The notes beneath the pieces were generated by a model that had not been told where the DNA came from, searched no databases, and saw only the letters and a list, made by a program, of their open reading frames with translations. Below, piece by piece: positions 7,732 through 14,638 of a DNA stretch of 17,524 nt. Origin of the DNA: Bacteroidia bacterium (GTDB taxonomy: Bacteria > Bacteroidota > Bacteroidia > Bacteroidales > Azobacteroidaceae); NCBI GenBank assembly GCA_025999255.1, contig BNXB01000029.1, positions 1 through 17,524 of the forward strand. The letters are read 5' to 3'. The first letter of the stretch is position 1; each line of letters begins with the position of its first letter. The position numbers were made by a program, and so were the translations under genes.

Positions 7732-7739
7732 CAAAGGTA
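7732..7739 (-). promoter_or_regulatory. -7 box of the dnaB promoter
   Basis: TACCTTTG on the minus strand (7739-7732) is a full match to TAnnTTTG, 38 nt before the dnaB ATG at 7693. The expected -33 region (about 7759-7763) has no TTG, so the upstream half is weak. The AT-rich stretch to 7800 may compensate. Confidence 0.5.
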
Positions 7740-7825
7740 GTAGAATTCAATGATTATAATTGAAAAAAAGTTATTCAACTATTAACATCTTATCAACAAA
7801 ATGGGATGTGAAGCGAATTTGGGTT

Positions 7826-7859
7826 AAAAAATAAAGGTTATCCGGAAGAATAACCTTTA
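7826..7859 (-). terminator. Rho-independent terminator of the PorT-like gene
   Basis: On the minus strand TAAAGGTTAT pairs with ATAACCTTTA (10 bp, 7859-7850 with 7841-7832) around an 8-nt loop, and is followed at once by TTTTTT (7831-7826). It lies 37 nt beyond the stop of the PorT-family gene. It closes the LysM/PorT-like transcription unit and insulates dnaB. Confidence 0.88.
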
Positions 7860-7895
7860 CAGGAAAACAATATGCGAAAAAGTTGTATAAATTTC

Positions 7896-8639
7896 CTATT
7901 TTCTGAACAAATAAGACAATTTTACACTAATAACCTGATTGGAGGATGCCTGAAAATAATCGGATTTATGGTTACTGAAGATATCCGATAATCCAAAATA
8001 ATACCGGCCATCAATAACAAAGCTTCCGACACCGGTGCGAAGTTCAAATCCCATACCTCCGGTCAGTCCGTAGTCAAATTTACGTTGTACTTTCAGTTCA
8101 TAATAAGGAGGATCCGAAAGAGAAGATCCGGTCGTCAATTCGGAATCTATCACTTTTTCGCTCAAATAATATCCTAATTGTGGTCCCAAAAGAAAAATAA
8201 TACGCATGCGACTACTCATATCAAAGTAAATATGGGTCATTATCGGAAGTTCCAGATAAGACAATGATCTGGAATATTTTGCCAGTTTCATGGAATCGTC
8301 CGGAACTGAAATGGGAAATCCCGTTTTGTATATGTTGATACTGTCGTGTTTTTCTTTCCAGCCTCGCAATGAATAGTTCAATTCTACCTGTATTCCCACA
8401 TTCTTTTCCGAAATATACCTGGCGGTTAATCCTCCGGCATATTGAAGCAGCATATCCTGTTTTATAATCGGATTGAAACTGATTTTGGATAAAGTAATCC
8501 CTCCGTTTGCTCCGAACGACCATTCCGTTTTAAATGGTTTTTGAGGAGGAGATAACGAGTCCAGAGAAATAGTCACTTGGGAAAAAAGAGGGAATCCCAG
8601 TAACAAGCTCATCAATGCAAAAACAACTTTTTTGTTCAT
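7896..8639 (-). CDS. PorT-family outer membrane beta-barrel protein
   Basis: A 247-residue protein with a signal peptide ('MNKKVVFALMSLLLGFPLFSQ', cleavage near residue 20). It then has alternating hydrophobic/polar strands typical of a small eight-stranded-type barrel (PorT/OMP_b-brl_2 family). Recognisable segments are 'GANGGITLSKISF' (43-55), 'GIQVELNYSLRGW' (82-94), 'YLELPIM' (127-133), 'GYYLSEK' (156-162) and a C-terminal strand ending 'SVKLSYLFRK'. P. gingivalis PorT belongs to this broad family and is needed for T9SS secretion, but most members are uncharacterised, so no gene name is given. Its ATG lies 4 nt after the stop of the upstream LysM/periplasmic-binding-fold gene, so the two are co-transcribed, and a strong terminator follows. 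Orthology to true PorT is possible, since other T9SS-linked genes are nearby, but unproven. Confidence 0.82.
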   Translation of the reverse strand: MNKKVVFALMSLLLGFPLFSQVTISLDSLSPPQKPFKTEWSFGANGGITLSKISFNPIIKQDMLLQYAGGLTARYISEKNVGIQVELNYSLRGWKEKHDSINIYKTGFPISVPDDSMKLAKYSRSLSYLELPIMTHIYFDMSSRMRIIFLLGPQLGYYLSEKVIDSELTTGSSLSDPPYYELKVQRKFDYGLTGGMGFELRTGVGSFVIDGRYYFGLSDIFSNHKSDYFQASSNQVISVKLSYLFRK

Positions 8640-8643
8640 CTAG

Positions 8644-10239
8644 TTACTTTGAAGCATTTTTAGAGATTGAGAAATCAGGATTGAAAGAAACAATATAAAT
8701 ATTAGTATTGATAAATCCACCCCAGTTATTTACCCGTTCAAACCTGAAATCGGTTTGTATCCCTTTGTATTTTATCTTATGGATATTTGCATTGAAAACC
8801 GTACCATATTCGTGTAATCCTTTAATAAAGAACATTCCGGTATCGTAACCCAATATGCCGAATTTTGGAAATGTATTGATTAAATCCCGGGAGTACCATT
8901 TATTGAAATTGTAATAAAAATTTTTTACTTCGGGAGAAGTCGGATTGGCAAAAAACACACTGTAGAAACTTGCTCTGAGCCTAAAGTAGTCTTCTACGTA
9001 CTCTCCGCTGTTATATACCTGCCATCCGGGATAGCCGAACACCGTAATATTCAGTTCCGGATGTGATTCCGATAGAACTTTCAACGGGGCGGATAATTTT
9101 TTAAAAGTTTCGGGAGAATCGTCGGAAGGAACAATAATATTTAATTTATCCGGATTCATTAGAGTATAGATGTCCTGGTAAAATTTTTCAGAGTAAGAGA
9201 TAGTTTTAAAAGTCTCTTTATTCTGGGTCAGATCGCTTTGAAGCGTTTTTATGAATTCCATCTTTTCATTCGACGAATCCGACAGGAAAAAAATTACATG
9301 ACTGTTTTTATATTGTTTGCAAAATGCGGTGGATGCTTTTGAATACAAATAGGAGTGAGGCGTATTAATCTGGAAGATAAAAGGATTATTTAAAGGTTCG
9401 TCGCTTTTGGAAGTAAATGGAATTACATACGGAATTTCTTTTTCTTTCGAGAAGGCCGAAATCAGTTTGATTTGTTTATCGCTCAGACCTCCAATCAGCA
9501 GATTAATATCCTGCATGGAATTTTTTTTCAGGATGCCAGGTAATGTAACGGCATCGTCCCCGATATCATAGACCTGTAAGTCAACGGATATATCGTTTTT
9601 TTTCATTTGTTCCAGAGACATCAGGAATCCTTCGTAATATTCCACGAAACGGTTACTGTATGCATTGTTGCTATTGGTACCTTCTTTCAATCCGAATGGC
9701 AACAATAAGGCAATCTTAATCATGCGGATATCATTTCCTTTGTTTTTGGGGGTTAATAAAGCTTCCGTTTCCCGTTTCTGAGCGTTTTCATTTCCGGGCT
9801 CCATTGGTGTTGTGACGGTATTGGTCGGAATACGTATCGTTTTTCCAATGGTGAATGTCTGAACGGATAATCCGGGATTTGCAGCAACGATATCTTCACC
9901 TTTCATCCCGTATTTATTTGATAAGGAATACAAAGTTTCCTTCGGTTGAATGGTATGATAGTAATAAGAACCGGATTCCTGTGGAATTTTCAGCGTATCT
10001 CCGGCTTTAATTCCGTCTTTACTTCCGGGATTGAGCTTGTAAATATCGTCTGTTGACACATGGTACATTACTGAAATAGAATATACGGTCTCTCCTCGTT
10101 CTATGGTGTGAAGAAAAAAATCGTTTTCCTGAAAAAAAATAGCCGATTCGGAATAAAATGCCTCTTCTGATTTTATCTTATGTAATTGTACACAAGAAAG
10201 TACAACCAGTACCAATGCATATTTGAATATTTTTACCAT
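8644..10239 (-). CDS. LysM-LysM-periplasmic binding fold (PBP1-like) protein
   Basis: A 531-residue exported protein. A hydrophobic signal ('MVKIFKYALVLVVLSC') is followed by two LysM peptidoglycan-binding domains (44-86 'HTIERGETVYSIS...LKIP' and 95-137 'HTIQPKETLYSLS...IRIP'). After a linker comes a ~360-residue type 1 periplasmic-binding-protein-like domain beginning 'IKIALLLPFGL' (174-184). Proteins of this design are common in Bacteroidota; the ligand is unknown. The ATG at 10239 is preferred over one at 10296. It matches the N-terminus of the upstream paralogous gene, and the longer frame would run through a good promoter at 10267-10297. 'VVLSC' loosely resembles a lipobox, but the upstream paralogue has Tyr in place of the Cys, so lipid anchoring is doubtful. 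It forms an operon with the PorT-like gene 4 nt downstream. Confidence 0.85.
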   Translation of the reverse strand: MVKIFKYALVLVVLSCVQLHKIKSEEAFYSESAIFFQENDFFLHTIERGETVYSISVMYHVSTDDIYKLNPGSKDGIKAGDTLKIPQESGSYYYHTIQPKETLYSLSNKYGMKGEDIVAANPGLSVQTFTIGKTIRIPTNTVTTPMEPGNENAQKRETEALLTPKNKGNDIRMIKIALLLPFGLKEGTNSNNAYSNRFVEYYEGFLMSLEQMKKNDISVDLQVYDIGDDAVTLPGILKKNSMQDINLLIGGLSDKQIKLISAFSKEKEIPYVIPFTSKSDEPLNNPFIFQINTPHSYLYSKASTAFCKQYKNSHVIFFLSDSSNEKMEFIKTLQSDLTQNKETFKTISYSEKFYQDIYTLMNPDKLNIIVPSDDSPETFKKLSAPLKVLSESHPELNITVFGYPGWQVYNSGEYVEDYFRLRASFYSVFFANPTSPEVKNFYYNFNKWYSRDLINTFPKFGILGYDTGMFFIKGLHEYGTVFNANIHKIKYKGIQTDFRFERVNNWGGFINTNIYIVSFNPDFSISKNASK

Positions 10240-10266
10240 TAATTCGGATTTTGATATTGTAGCATG

Positions 10267-10297
10267 CAAAGTTATAAATAATAGGTTTATTTGCAAA
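10267..10297 (-). promoter_or_regulatory. Bacteroidota-type promoter of the LysM/PBP1-like operon
   Basis: On the minus strand TTTG (10297-10294), 19 nt, then TAACTTTG (10274-10267) is the best promoter match in the window. It fits between the LysM-GldB stop (10304) and the preferred ATG at 10239, with a leader of roughly 20-25 nt. It decides the start of the downstream gene. Confidence 0.72.
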
Positions 10298-10303
10298 AGT
10301 AAA

Positions 10304-12151
10304 TTAAGGTTTATATTTGGAATCCTTCAGGAGCTGCTGTGCATCAATAAAATTCATTAATATGGGCAAGGAGGTCTTCGGATGATTTTTCATATATGCA
10401 TTGATAATCTGGAAACCAATCCATATGCCTACTTTCCCGGGGGATTCTGTTGATATGGCAGCTGTATAGGGAGTTTCATTCAAATATTGTACCATAGTCA
10501 TATAATCGGAAGAATAAAGGTCGTCATTATTCAGGATAGTTTTCCAGATCCGTGAATCATTCTTATTGCACCATGAATATTGTTCTTTAGTATATGCAAG
10601 ATATTCCCATGGTTCCCGGTTCGGCAACAAACGGGACAGTATATAACGCAATTTGCCTTCGTAAAGTATACTTTCCAATAAAGTTCCCGGATTACCCTCA
10701 TAAGGAAAATTAGCCATCATAAATCCCAGTAAATAGTCGGGAACAATCCGTTCCGGAGTCATATTTTGTAATTGGTAATTGTAGAAGTATTTCTGGTAAA
10801 GCGGGTAATTAGCTCCCATATATTTATCAAGCGATATAGATAATACATCATCTGCAACGACCACATTTTGGTTCAAACCGGATACGTGTACGTACACGGT
10901 CGGCCGAATTAATCCGGGAAACTCTTTGAGGAGTATTTCTAATGCCGGATATAATTCGTTGTTTATAAAATCTATATCACTAAACCGGTTTTGTTGAGCT
11001 TTATACAGGGACATCAAAGTCGGTTCGGAGAAAAAAGCATTGAATTTTTTATAGAATCCTGCGGAGTCCGGGCTTCCTATATTAATTACCTGTTCCCCGT
11101 AAATGTTCAGGAATGTTTTATAGTTTGCAGACAATGATTCTTCCGTCATTTGTTTATTCAGATAACGGTATAAGTCCATATCAAATCTCCTGATGTTTAA
11201 TCCTGAATTTTCGGTTGATTCATCGGGATTGTTTATAATAATTTGTTGTTTCTTTAGTTCCTCCTCCTGTTTTTTCTTAGCATCCTCTTCCTGCTTTCTT
11301 TTCAATTCTTCCTCTTGTTTCTTCTTGGCGTCCTCTTCCTGTTTTCTTTTCAGTTCTTCCTCTTGTTTCTTCTTGGCGTCCTCTTCCTGTTTTCTTTTCA
11401 GTTCTTCCTCTTGTTTCTTCTTGGCGTCCTCTTCCTGTTTTCTTTTCAATTCTTCCTCTTGTTTCTTCTTGGCGTCCTCTTCCTGTTTTCTCTTCAATTC
11501 TTCCTCCTGTTTCTTCTTGGCATCGTCCTCTTCCTGTTTTTTATTTAACTTTTCAGTTAATAAAGCATCTTGCATAGGATTTTTTGCCGGTATATAGGAT
11601 AAATTTATGCGATCATTTGGGATTAATAGCTCGGTAGTTTCCCGTTTTTGTTCATTCTCCGGCTTAGGAATACGTATTTTTTTCCCGATGAAAAATGTTT
11701 GAACCGATAATCCCGGATTTACACTTATGATATCCTTATCGTTTATTCCATATTTTCTTGATAAAGAAATTAAAGTTTCTCCTGATTGAATGACATGGTA
11801 GTGATAAGAACCGGATTCTTCCTGAATTTTTGGAGATTTTTCCGGTGTTCTTTCCGGTATTTTTTGTTCCTGTTGAATCTTTCCCGCTTTTTGAGGAATT
11901 TTTAACTTACTTCCGGCTTTAATACCATCTTTTGCTTCCGGATTGAATTTGTAAATATCATCTACTGGTACCTGGTATGTCCTTGAAATAGAATATAAGG
12001 TTTCTCCTTTTTTTATGGTATGAAGAAAAAAATCATCCTCCTGAGCAATAATAGTTGTTTCGGGATATAATGCTTTTTCGGATTTTACGTTATGCAATTG
12101 TACATATGACAGTGTAATTAATATCAATGTATATTTGAATAATTTTATCAT
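10304..12151 (-). CDS. LysM-LysM-coiled coil-GldB-like fusion protein
   Basis: A 615-residue exported protein. A signal segment (1-25) is followed by LysM 1 (44-86) and LysM 2 (119-162), with a 26-residue Lys/Glu/Pro insert between them that the neighbouring gene lacks. Next is a highly charged repeat region (about 205-303) with six 16-residue units of the form 'AKKKQEEELKRKQEED', a likely long helix or coiled coil. The last ~298 residues (318-615) resemble GldB, normally a stand-alone gliding-motility lipoprotein of about 320 residues widespread in Bacteroidota, also in non-gliders. Seen signatures are 'ISLDKYMGANYPLY', 'NMTPERIVPDYLL', 'ILYEGKLRYILSRLLP', 'YTKEQYSWC', 'LYSSDYM', 'SPGKVGIWIGFQI' and final 'DSKYKP'. 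GldB's lipobox is replaced here by two LysM domains, suggesting tethering to peptidoglycan instead of a lipid anchor. The GldB assignment rests on remembered family motifs. Confidence 0.82.
   Translation of the reverse strand: MIKLFKYTLILITLSYVQLHNVKSEKALYPETTIIAQEDDFFLHTIKKGETLYSISRTYQVPVDDIYKFNPEAKDGIKAGSKLKIPQKAGKIQQEQKIPERTPEKSPKIQEESGSYHYHVIQSGETLISLSRKYGINDKDIISVNPGLSVQTFFIGKKIRIPKPENEQKRETTELLIPNDRINLSYIPAKNPMQDALLTEKLNKKQEEDDAKKKQEEELKRKQEEDAKKKQEEELKRKQEEDAKKKQEEELKRKQEEDAKKKQEEELKRKQEEDAKKKQEEELKRKQEEDAKKKQEEELKKQQIIINNPDESTENSGLNIRRFDMDLYRYLNKQMTEESLSANYKTFLNIYGEQVINIGSPDSAGFYKKFNAFFSEPTLMSLYKAQQNRFSDIDFINNELYPALEILLKEFPGLIRPTVYVHVSGLNQNVVVADDVLSISLDKYMGANYPLYQKYFYNYQLQNMTPERIVPDYLLGFMMANFPYEGNPGTLLESILYEGKLRYILSRLLPNREPWEYLAYTKEQYSWCNKNDSRIWKTILNNDDLYSSDYMTMVQYLNETPYTAAISTESPGKVGIWIGFQIINAYMKNHPKTSLPILMNFIDAQQLLKDSKYKP
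11256..11546. repeat. Six tandem 48-bp coding repeats
   Basis: Units begin at 11256, 11304, 11352, 11400, 11448 and 11496, each 48 bp (16 codons, in frame). The middle units are nearly identical at nucleotide level; the outer ones carry a few substitutions, and the last has one extra codon. The plus strand is very pyrimidine-rich here. It encodes the charged helical stalk of the LysM-GldB protein. Such near-identity implies recent expansion and probable copy-number variation between strains. Confidence 0.92.
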
Positions 12152-12204
12152 TAGTCTTGATATTTGATGTTTAATTCTGTTAAACCGGAAAATATTGTTA
12201 CCTA

Positions 12205-12212
12205 CAAAAATA
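12205..12212 (-). promoter_or_regulatory. Possible -7 box for the LysM-GldB gene
   Basis: TATTTTTG on the minus strand (12212-12205) matches TAnnTTTG, 53 nt before the ATG at 12151. No TTG is found at the expected -33 distance in the AT-rich stretch beyond it, so the call is tentative. Confidence 0.35.
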
Positions 12213-12316
12213 AGACATATTTTTCAATCTTTTATTTTTTAAATAACTTTTTTAATATGAACTCATCTAAACTTCTTAATTTTACCTGATTTTTTCAGGA
12301 GTTTTCACTTTTATCG

Positions 12317-12324
12317 TATCTTTG
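12317..12324 (+). promoter_or_regulatory. -7 box of the T9SS cargo/transglycosylase operon
   Basis: TATCTTTG is a full match to the Bacteroidota -7 box, 31 nt before the ATG at 12356. The -33 position overlaps a small inverted repeat, CCTGA-TTTTT-TCAGG (12285-12299), with TTC rather than TTG. The divergent gap to the LysM-GldB gene (12152-12355) contains nothing else recognisable. Confidence 0.55.
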
Positions 12325-12355
12325 CCTGATACTTCGTACTTTAATATTTTAATTC

Positions 12356-13654
12356 ATGAAACGTCATATATTTTTATTTTTTTATTTTTTTTCTTTTGCT
12401 TCGGTTTTTGCCCAGCAATATGTGGTCGGGGGAGGTTCGGGAACTCCGTTGTTGGCGCGATCAGCCAATAAAATAGAGGTTTGGCTTTTATACGGAATGA
12501 ATGGCGCTCAAATATCCTATACAACCCCGTCTTCTACCGAAAGGCATCAGTGGTATCGTTATGCGACGAAAGCCAACGAAGCTGTTCCTGTTGAATCGAC
12601 ACAGACAGGGACTACTTCGATAGTGACTGATGTCCAGGAGGGTTACGGGTATTTTGTGGGTGCAACCAATGATCCTTCTACCGGATACGTATGGATTATA
12701 GATTACAGTAAGTATCTTCCGGTATTTCATTCATTGCATGTGAACGAGGGTGATGATAAATGCAGTAAATTAAGATTGAATACAAATGCCGACGTTCCTG
12801 AACTGAAATATTATACTTCAACCGGAGTCCTTTCAACGCTTACCCGTAAATTCACCCTTTCGTACGCGACATTGGAATGGTTGAGCGAAAGTCTGGTATT
12901 TGCTCCCAAAGATGAATCAATGGTAGTTGAGAATCTTTCCGTGATAGAGGTAAAAGCTCCGTTGAAAGACACGGATTTTGTTTTGACGGGGGATGAGTAT
13001 GCTGAACATTTTAGCGTCGGAAAAACAATATCGACTCCTGTATATCAAGCTGTTGCTCTGGAAGCTCACGGAATCGATACCAGAAATAAAGAAAAAGCGC
13101 CGAATGAGTTTGAAGAACAGGGCGCCGGTTCTGCTCCGATTCATATCACTTTCAATGGGTATGCTAACGATCCTGTGTCAGGCATGTATATCTGGAAAAT
13201 TTTCAAGCTCGATAAGAATGGAAATTGGATATCGGTTGTGAGATATCCGGATAAAAATATGAGTTACAATTTTGTGGAAGATGGCGATTTCAGGGTTGAT
13301 CTTGAAGTGATCGACCGGAAAAGTGTTTGTGTGGATAGTAGCCAGACGTTTAGCGTCAAAATCGGTGATACGGAGATAAAAGTCCCCAAAGCATTTTCAC
13401 CGGGTAGTTCTTCCGGCGCCAACGATGAATTCCGGGTCTCCTATACTTCTGTCGTCAACTTCAAATGTACTATTTTCAACCGTTGGGGAACCAAACTTTA
13501 CGAATGGAATGATCCGGCTAAAGGTTGGGATGGACGGGTTAACGGAAGATTTGTACCTACAGGCGTTTATTTCTACATTATCCAGTATAAAGGAACTGAT
13601 GGTAAGAACAAGACTAAGAAAGGTTCTGTTAATGTGTTGAGAGCGAAATATTGA
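12356..13654 (+). CDS. Secreted protein with T9SS type B sorting domain (gliding motility-associated C-terminal domain)
   Basis: A 432-residue protein with a Phe-rich signal peptide (1-19, ending 'SVFAQQ'), a central part I do not recognise, and a PKD/Ig-like stretch (about 255-340). The last ~90 residues are the CHU_C/type B C-terminal domain: 'KVPKAFSPGSSSGANDEF', 'CTIFNRWGTKLYEW', 'GWDGRVNGRFVPTGVYFYII', ending 'KKGSVNVLRAKY'. This domain directs export across the outer membrane by the type IX secretion system. Type B substrates are not thought to receive the same A-LPS anchor as type A. It is followed after 12 bp by a lytic transglycosylase gene, so the two are probably co-transcribed. 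The cargo function is unknown; it is too short to be a typical large adhesin of this class. Confidence 0.85.
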   Translation: MKRHIFLFFYFFSFASVFAQQYVVGGGSGTPLLARSANKIEVWLLYGMNGAQISYTTPSSTERHQWYRYATKANEAVPVESTQTGTTSIVTDVQEGYGYFVGATNDPSTGYVWIIDYSKYLPVFHSLHVNEGDDKCSKLRLNTNADVPELKYYTSTGVLSTLTRKFTLSYATLEWLSESLVFAPKDESMVVENLSVIEVKAPLKDTDFVLTGDEYAEHFSVGKTISTPVYQAVALEAHGIDTRNKEKAPNEFEEQGAGSAPIHITFNGYANDPVSGMYIWKIFKLDKNGNWISVVRYPDKNMSYNFVEDGDFRVDLEVIDRKSVCVDSSQTFSVKIGDTEIKVPKAFSPGSSSGANDEFRVSYTSVVNFKCTIFNRWGTKLYEWNDPAKGWDGRVNGRFVPTGVYFYIIQYKGTDGKNKTKKGSVNVLRAKY

Positions 13655-13666
13655 AAAAATTATAAA

Positions 13667-14638
13667 ATGAAGTATTTGAATTATATATTATTGTTGTTGA
13701 GTTTTGGACTGGTAATTTTCCTGTCTCTTTTTCTTTTGAGTAATAAGGATGTTGGAAATATCCGGGAAGTGCCGGTTGTAAATTTTATAACAGTCTCCGT
13801 TATTCCGCCTGAACAGGTCGAATTATTCGGGAAAAAGATTGATCTGACCCGGTTCGATATGCGGGAACGTTACGACAGGGAAATCAATTCATTTACCTAC
13901 TTTCATTCAACCACAATGATGTACTTCAAAAGGGCAAACAAGTATTTTCCTGTAATAGAACCTATTTTGAAAGCCAATGGTATTCCCGATGATTTCAAAT
14001 ACCTGGCTGTGATAGAAAGTAACCTGGATATGCGTTCGGTTTCTCCCGCTAAAGCAGTTGGGATTTGGCAATTAATGCCGGCTACGGGACGGGAAAACGG
14101 ATTGGAAATCACCGATCAGGTTGATGAACGTTATCATCTTGAAAAAGCGACTTATGCGGTTTGCCGTTATTTAAAATCGGCTTATTCCAAATATGGAGAC
14201 TGGAGTAATGTTGCAGCCGCTTATAATGCAGGGATGGCGCGTATTTCAAACGAATTGAGTAACCAGCAGGTCGGTTCTGTGTTCGATTTATTATTGGTAG
14301 AAGAGACCTCCCGGTATCTGTTCCGGATTATGGCTATCAAAGAAATCTTTTCCAATCCCTATAAATACGGATTTATATTGAGAGCGGAGAATCTTTATCA
14401 ACCCATCGAAACGAAAGAGGTGGAAGTTTCTCGGGATGTTCCCGATTTAGCGGCTTATGCCCGGAAGTTTGGATTGAATTATTACCAGTTGAAAGAATTT
14501 AATCCATGGTTACGGGATCGTAAATTAAAGATCTCATCAGAAAAAAAATACATCCTGAATATTCCCGAAGAAAAAGATTTATTTTATGATAAATCAAAGG
14601 TTAAAGTGCATAACAAATCCTGGATAACAGCTATTTAA
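13667..14638 (+). CDS. Membrane-anchored lytic transglycosylase, MltD-like
   Basis: Cleaves the MurNAc-GlcNAc bond of peptidoglycan to leave 1,6-anhydro-MurNAc ends. It has 323 residues. An N-terminal hydrophobic helix (about 5-25) is likely an uncleaved anchor, as no clear cleavage site or lipobox is seen. The SLT domain (about 95-230) has catalytic Glu117 in 'YLAVIESNLD', then 'AKAVGIWQLMPAT' (128-140) and 'AAAYNAG' (183-189), the standard family 1 transglycosylase motifs. The C-terminus (about 255-300, 'DLAAYARKFGLNYYQLKEFNPWL...YILNIP') looks like one degenerate LysM domain, whereas MltD proteins often carry several. It lies 12 bp after the T9SS cargo gene. Its stop codon overlaps the convergent Plug gene's 3' end by 8 bp. 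A role in opening peptidoglycan for envelope machinery is inference. Confidence 0.9.
   Translation: MKYLNYILLLLSFGLVIFLSLFLLSNKDVGNIREVPVVNFITVSVIPPEQVELFGKKIDLTRFDMRERYDREINSFTYFHSTTMMYFKRANKYFPVIEPILKANGIPDDFKYLAVIESNLDMRSVSPAKAVGIWQLMPATGRENGLEITDQVDERYHLEKATYAVCRYLKSAYSKYGDWSNVAAAYNAGMARISNELSNQQVGSVFDLLLVEETSRYLFRIMAIKEIFSNPYKYGFILRAENLYQPIETKEVEVSRDVPDLAAYARKFGLNYYQLKEFNPWLRDRKLKISSEKKYILNIPEEKDLFYDKSKVKVHNKSWITAI

Noticed and set aside
10240..10296. Upstream in-frame start for the LysM/PBP1-like gene at 10296
   Set aside because: The extra 19 residues overlap a good promoter (10267-10297), and the N-terminus of the adjacent paralogue aligns exactly with the ATG at 10239.
11256..11546. 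CRISPR array
   Set aside because: The repeats are contiguous 48-bp coding units with no unique spacers and lie in frame within a gene.
11193..11597. Plus-strand open frames rich in Ser/Cys/Phe or Phe/Leu opposite the LysM-GldB gene
   Set aside because: They are the antisense of the 48-bp repeat array; their repetitiveness only mirrors the coding strand, and they have no start context or family resemblance.
12285..12299. CCTGA/TCAGG inverted repeat as an operator or terminator
   Set aside because: The stem is only five base pairs in AT-rich DNA, which is expected by chance; it is only mentioned with the nearby promoter.
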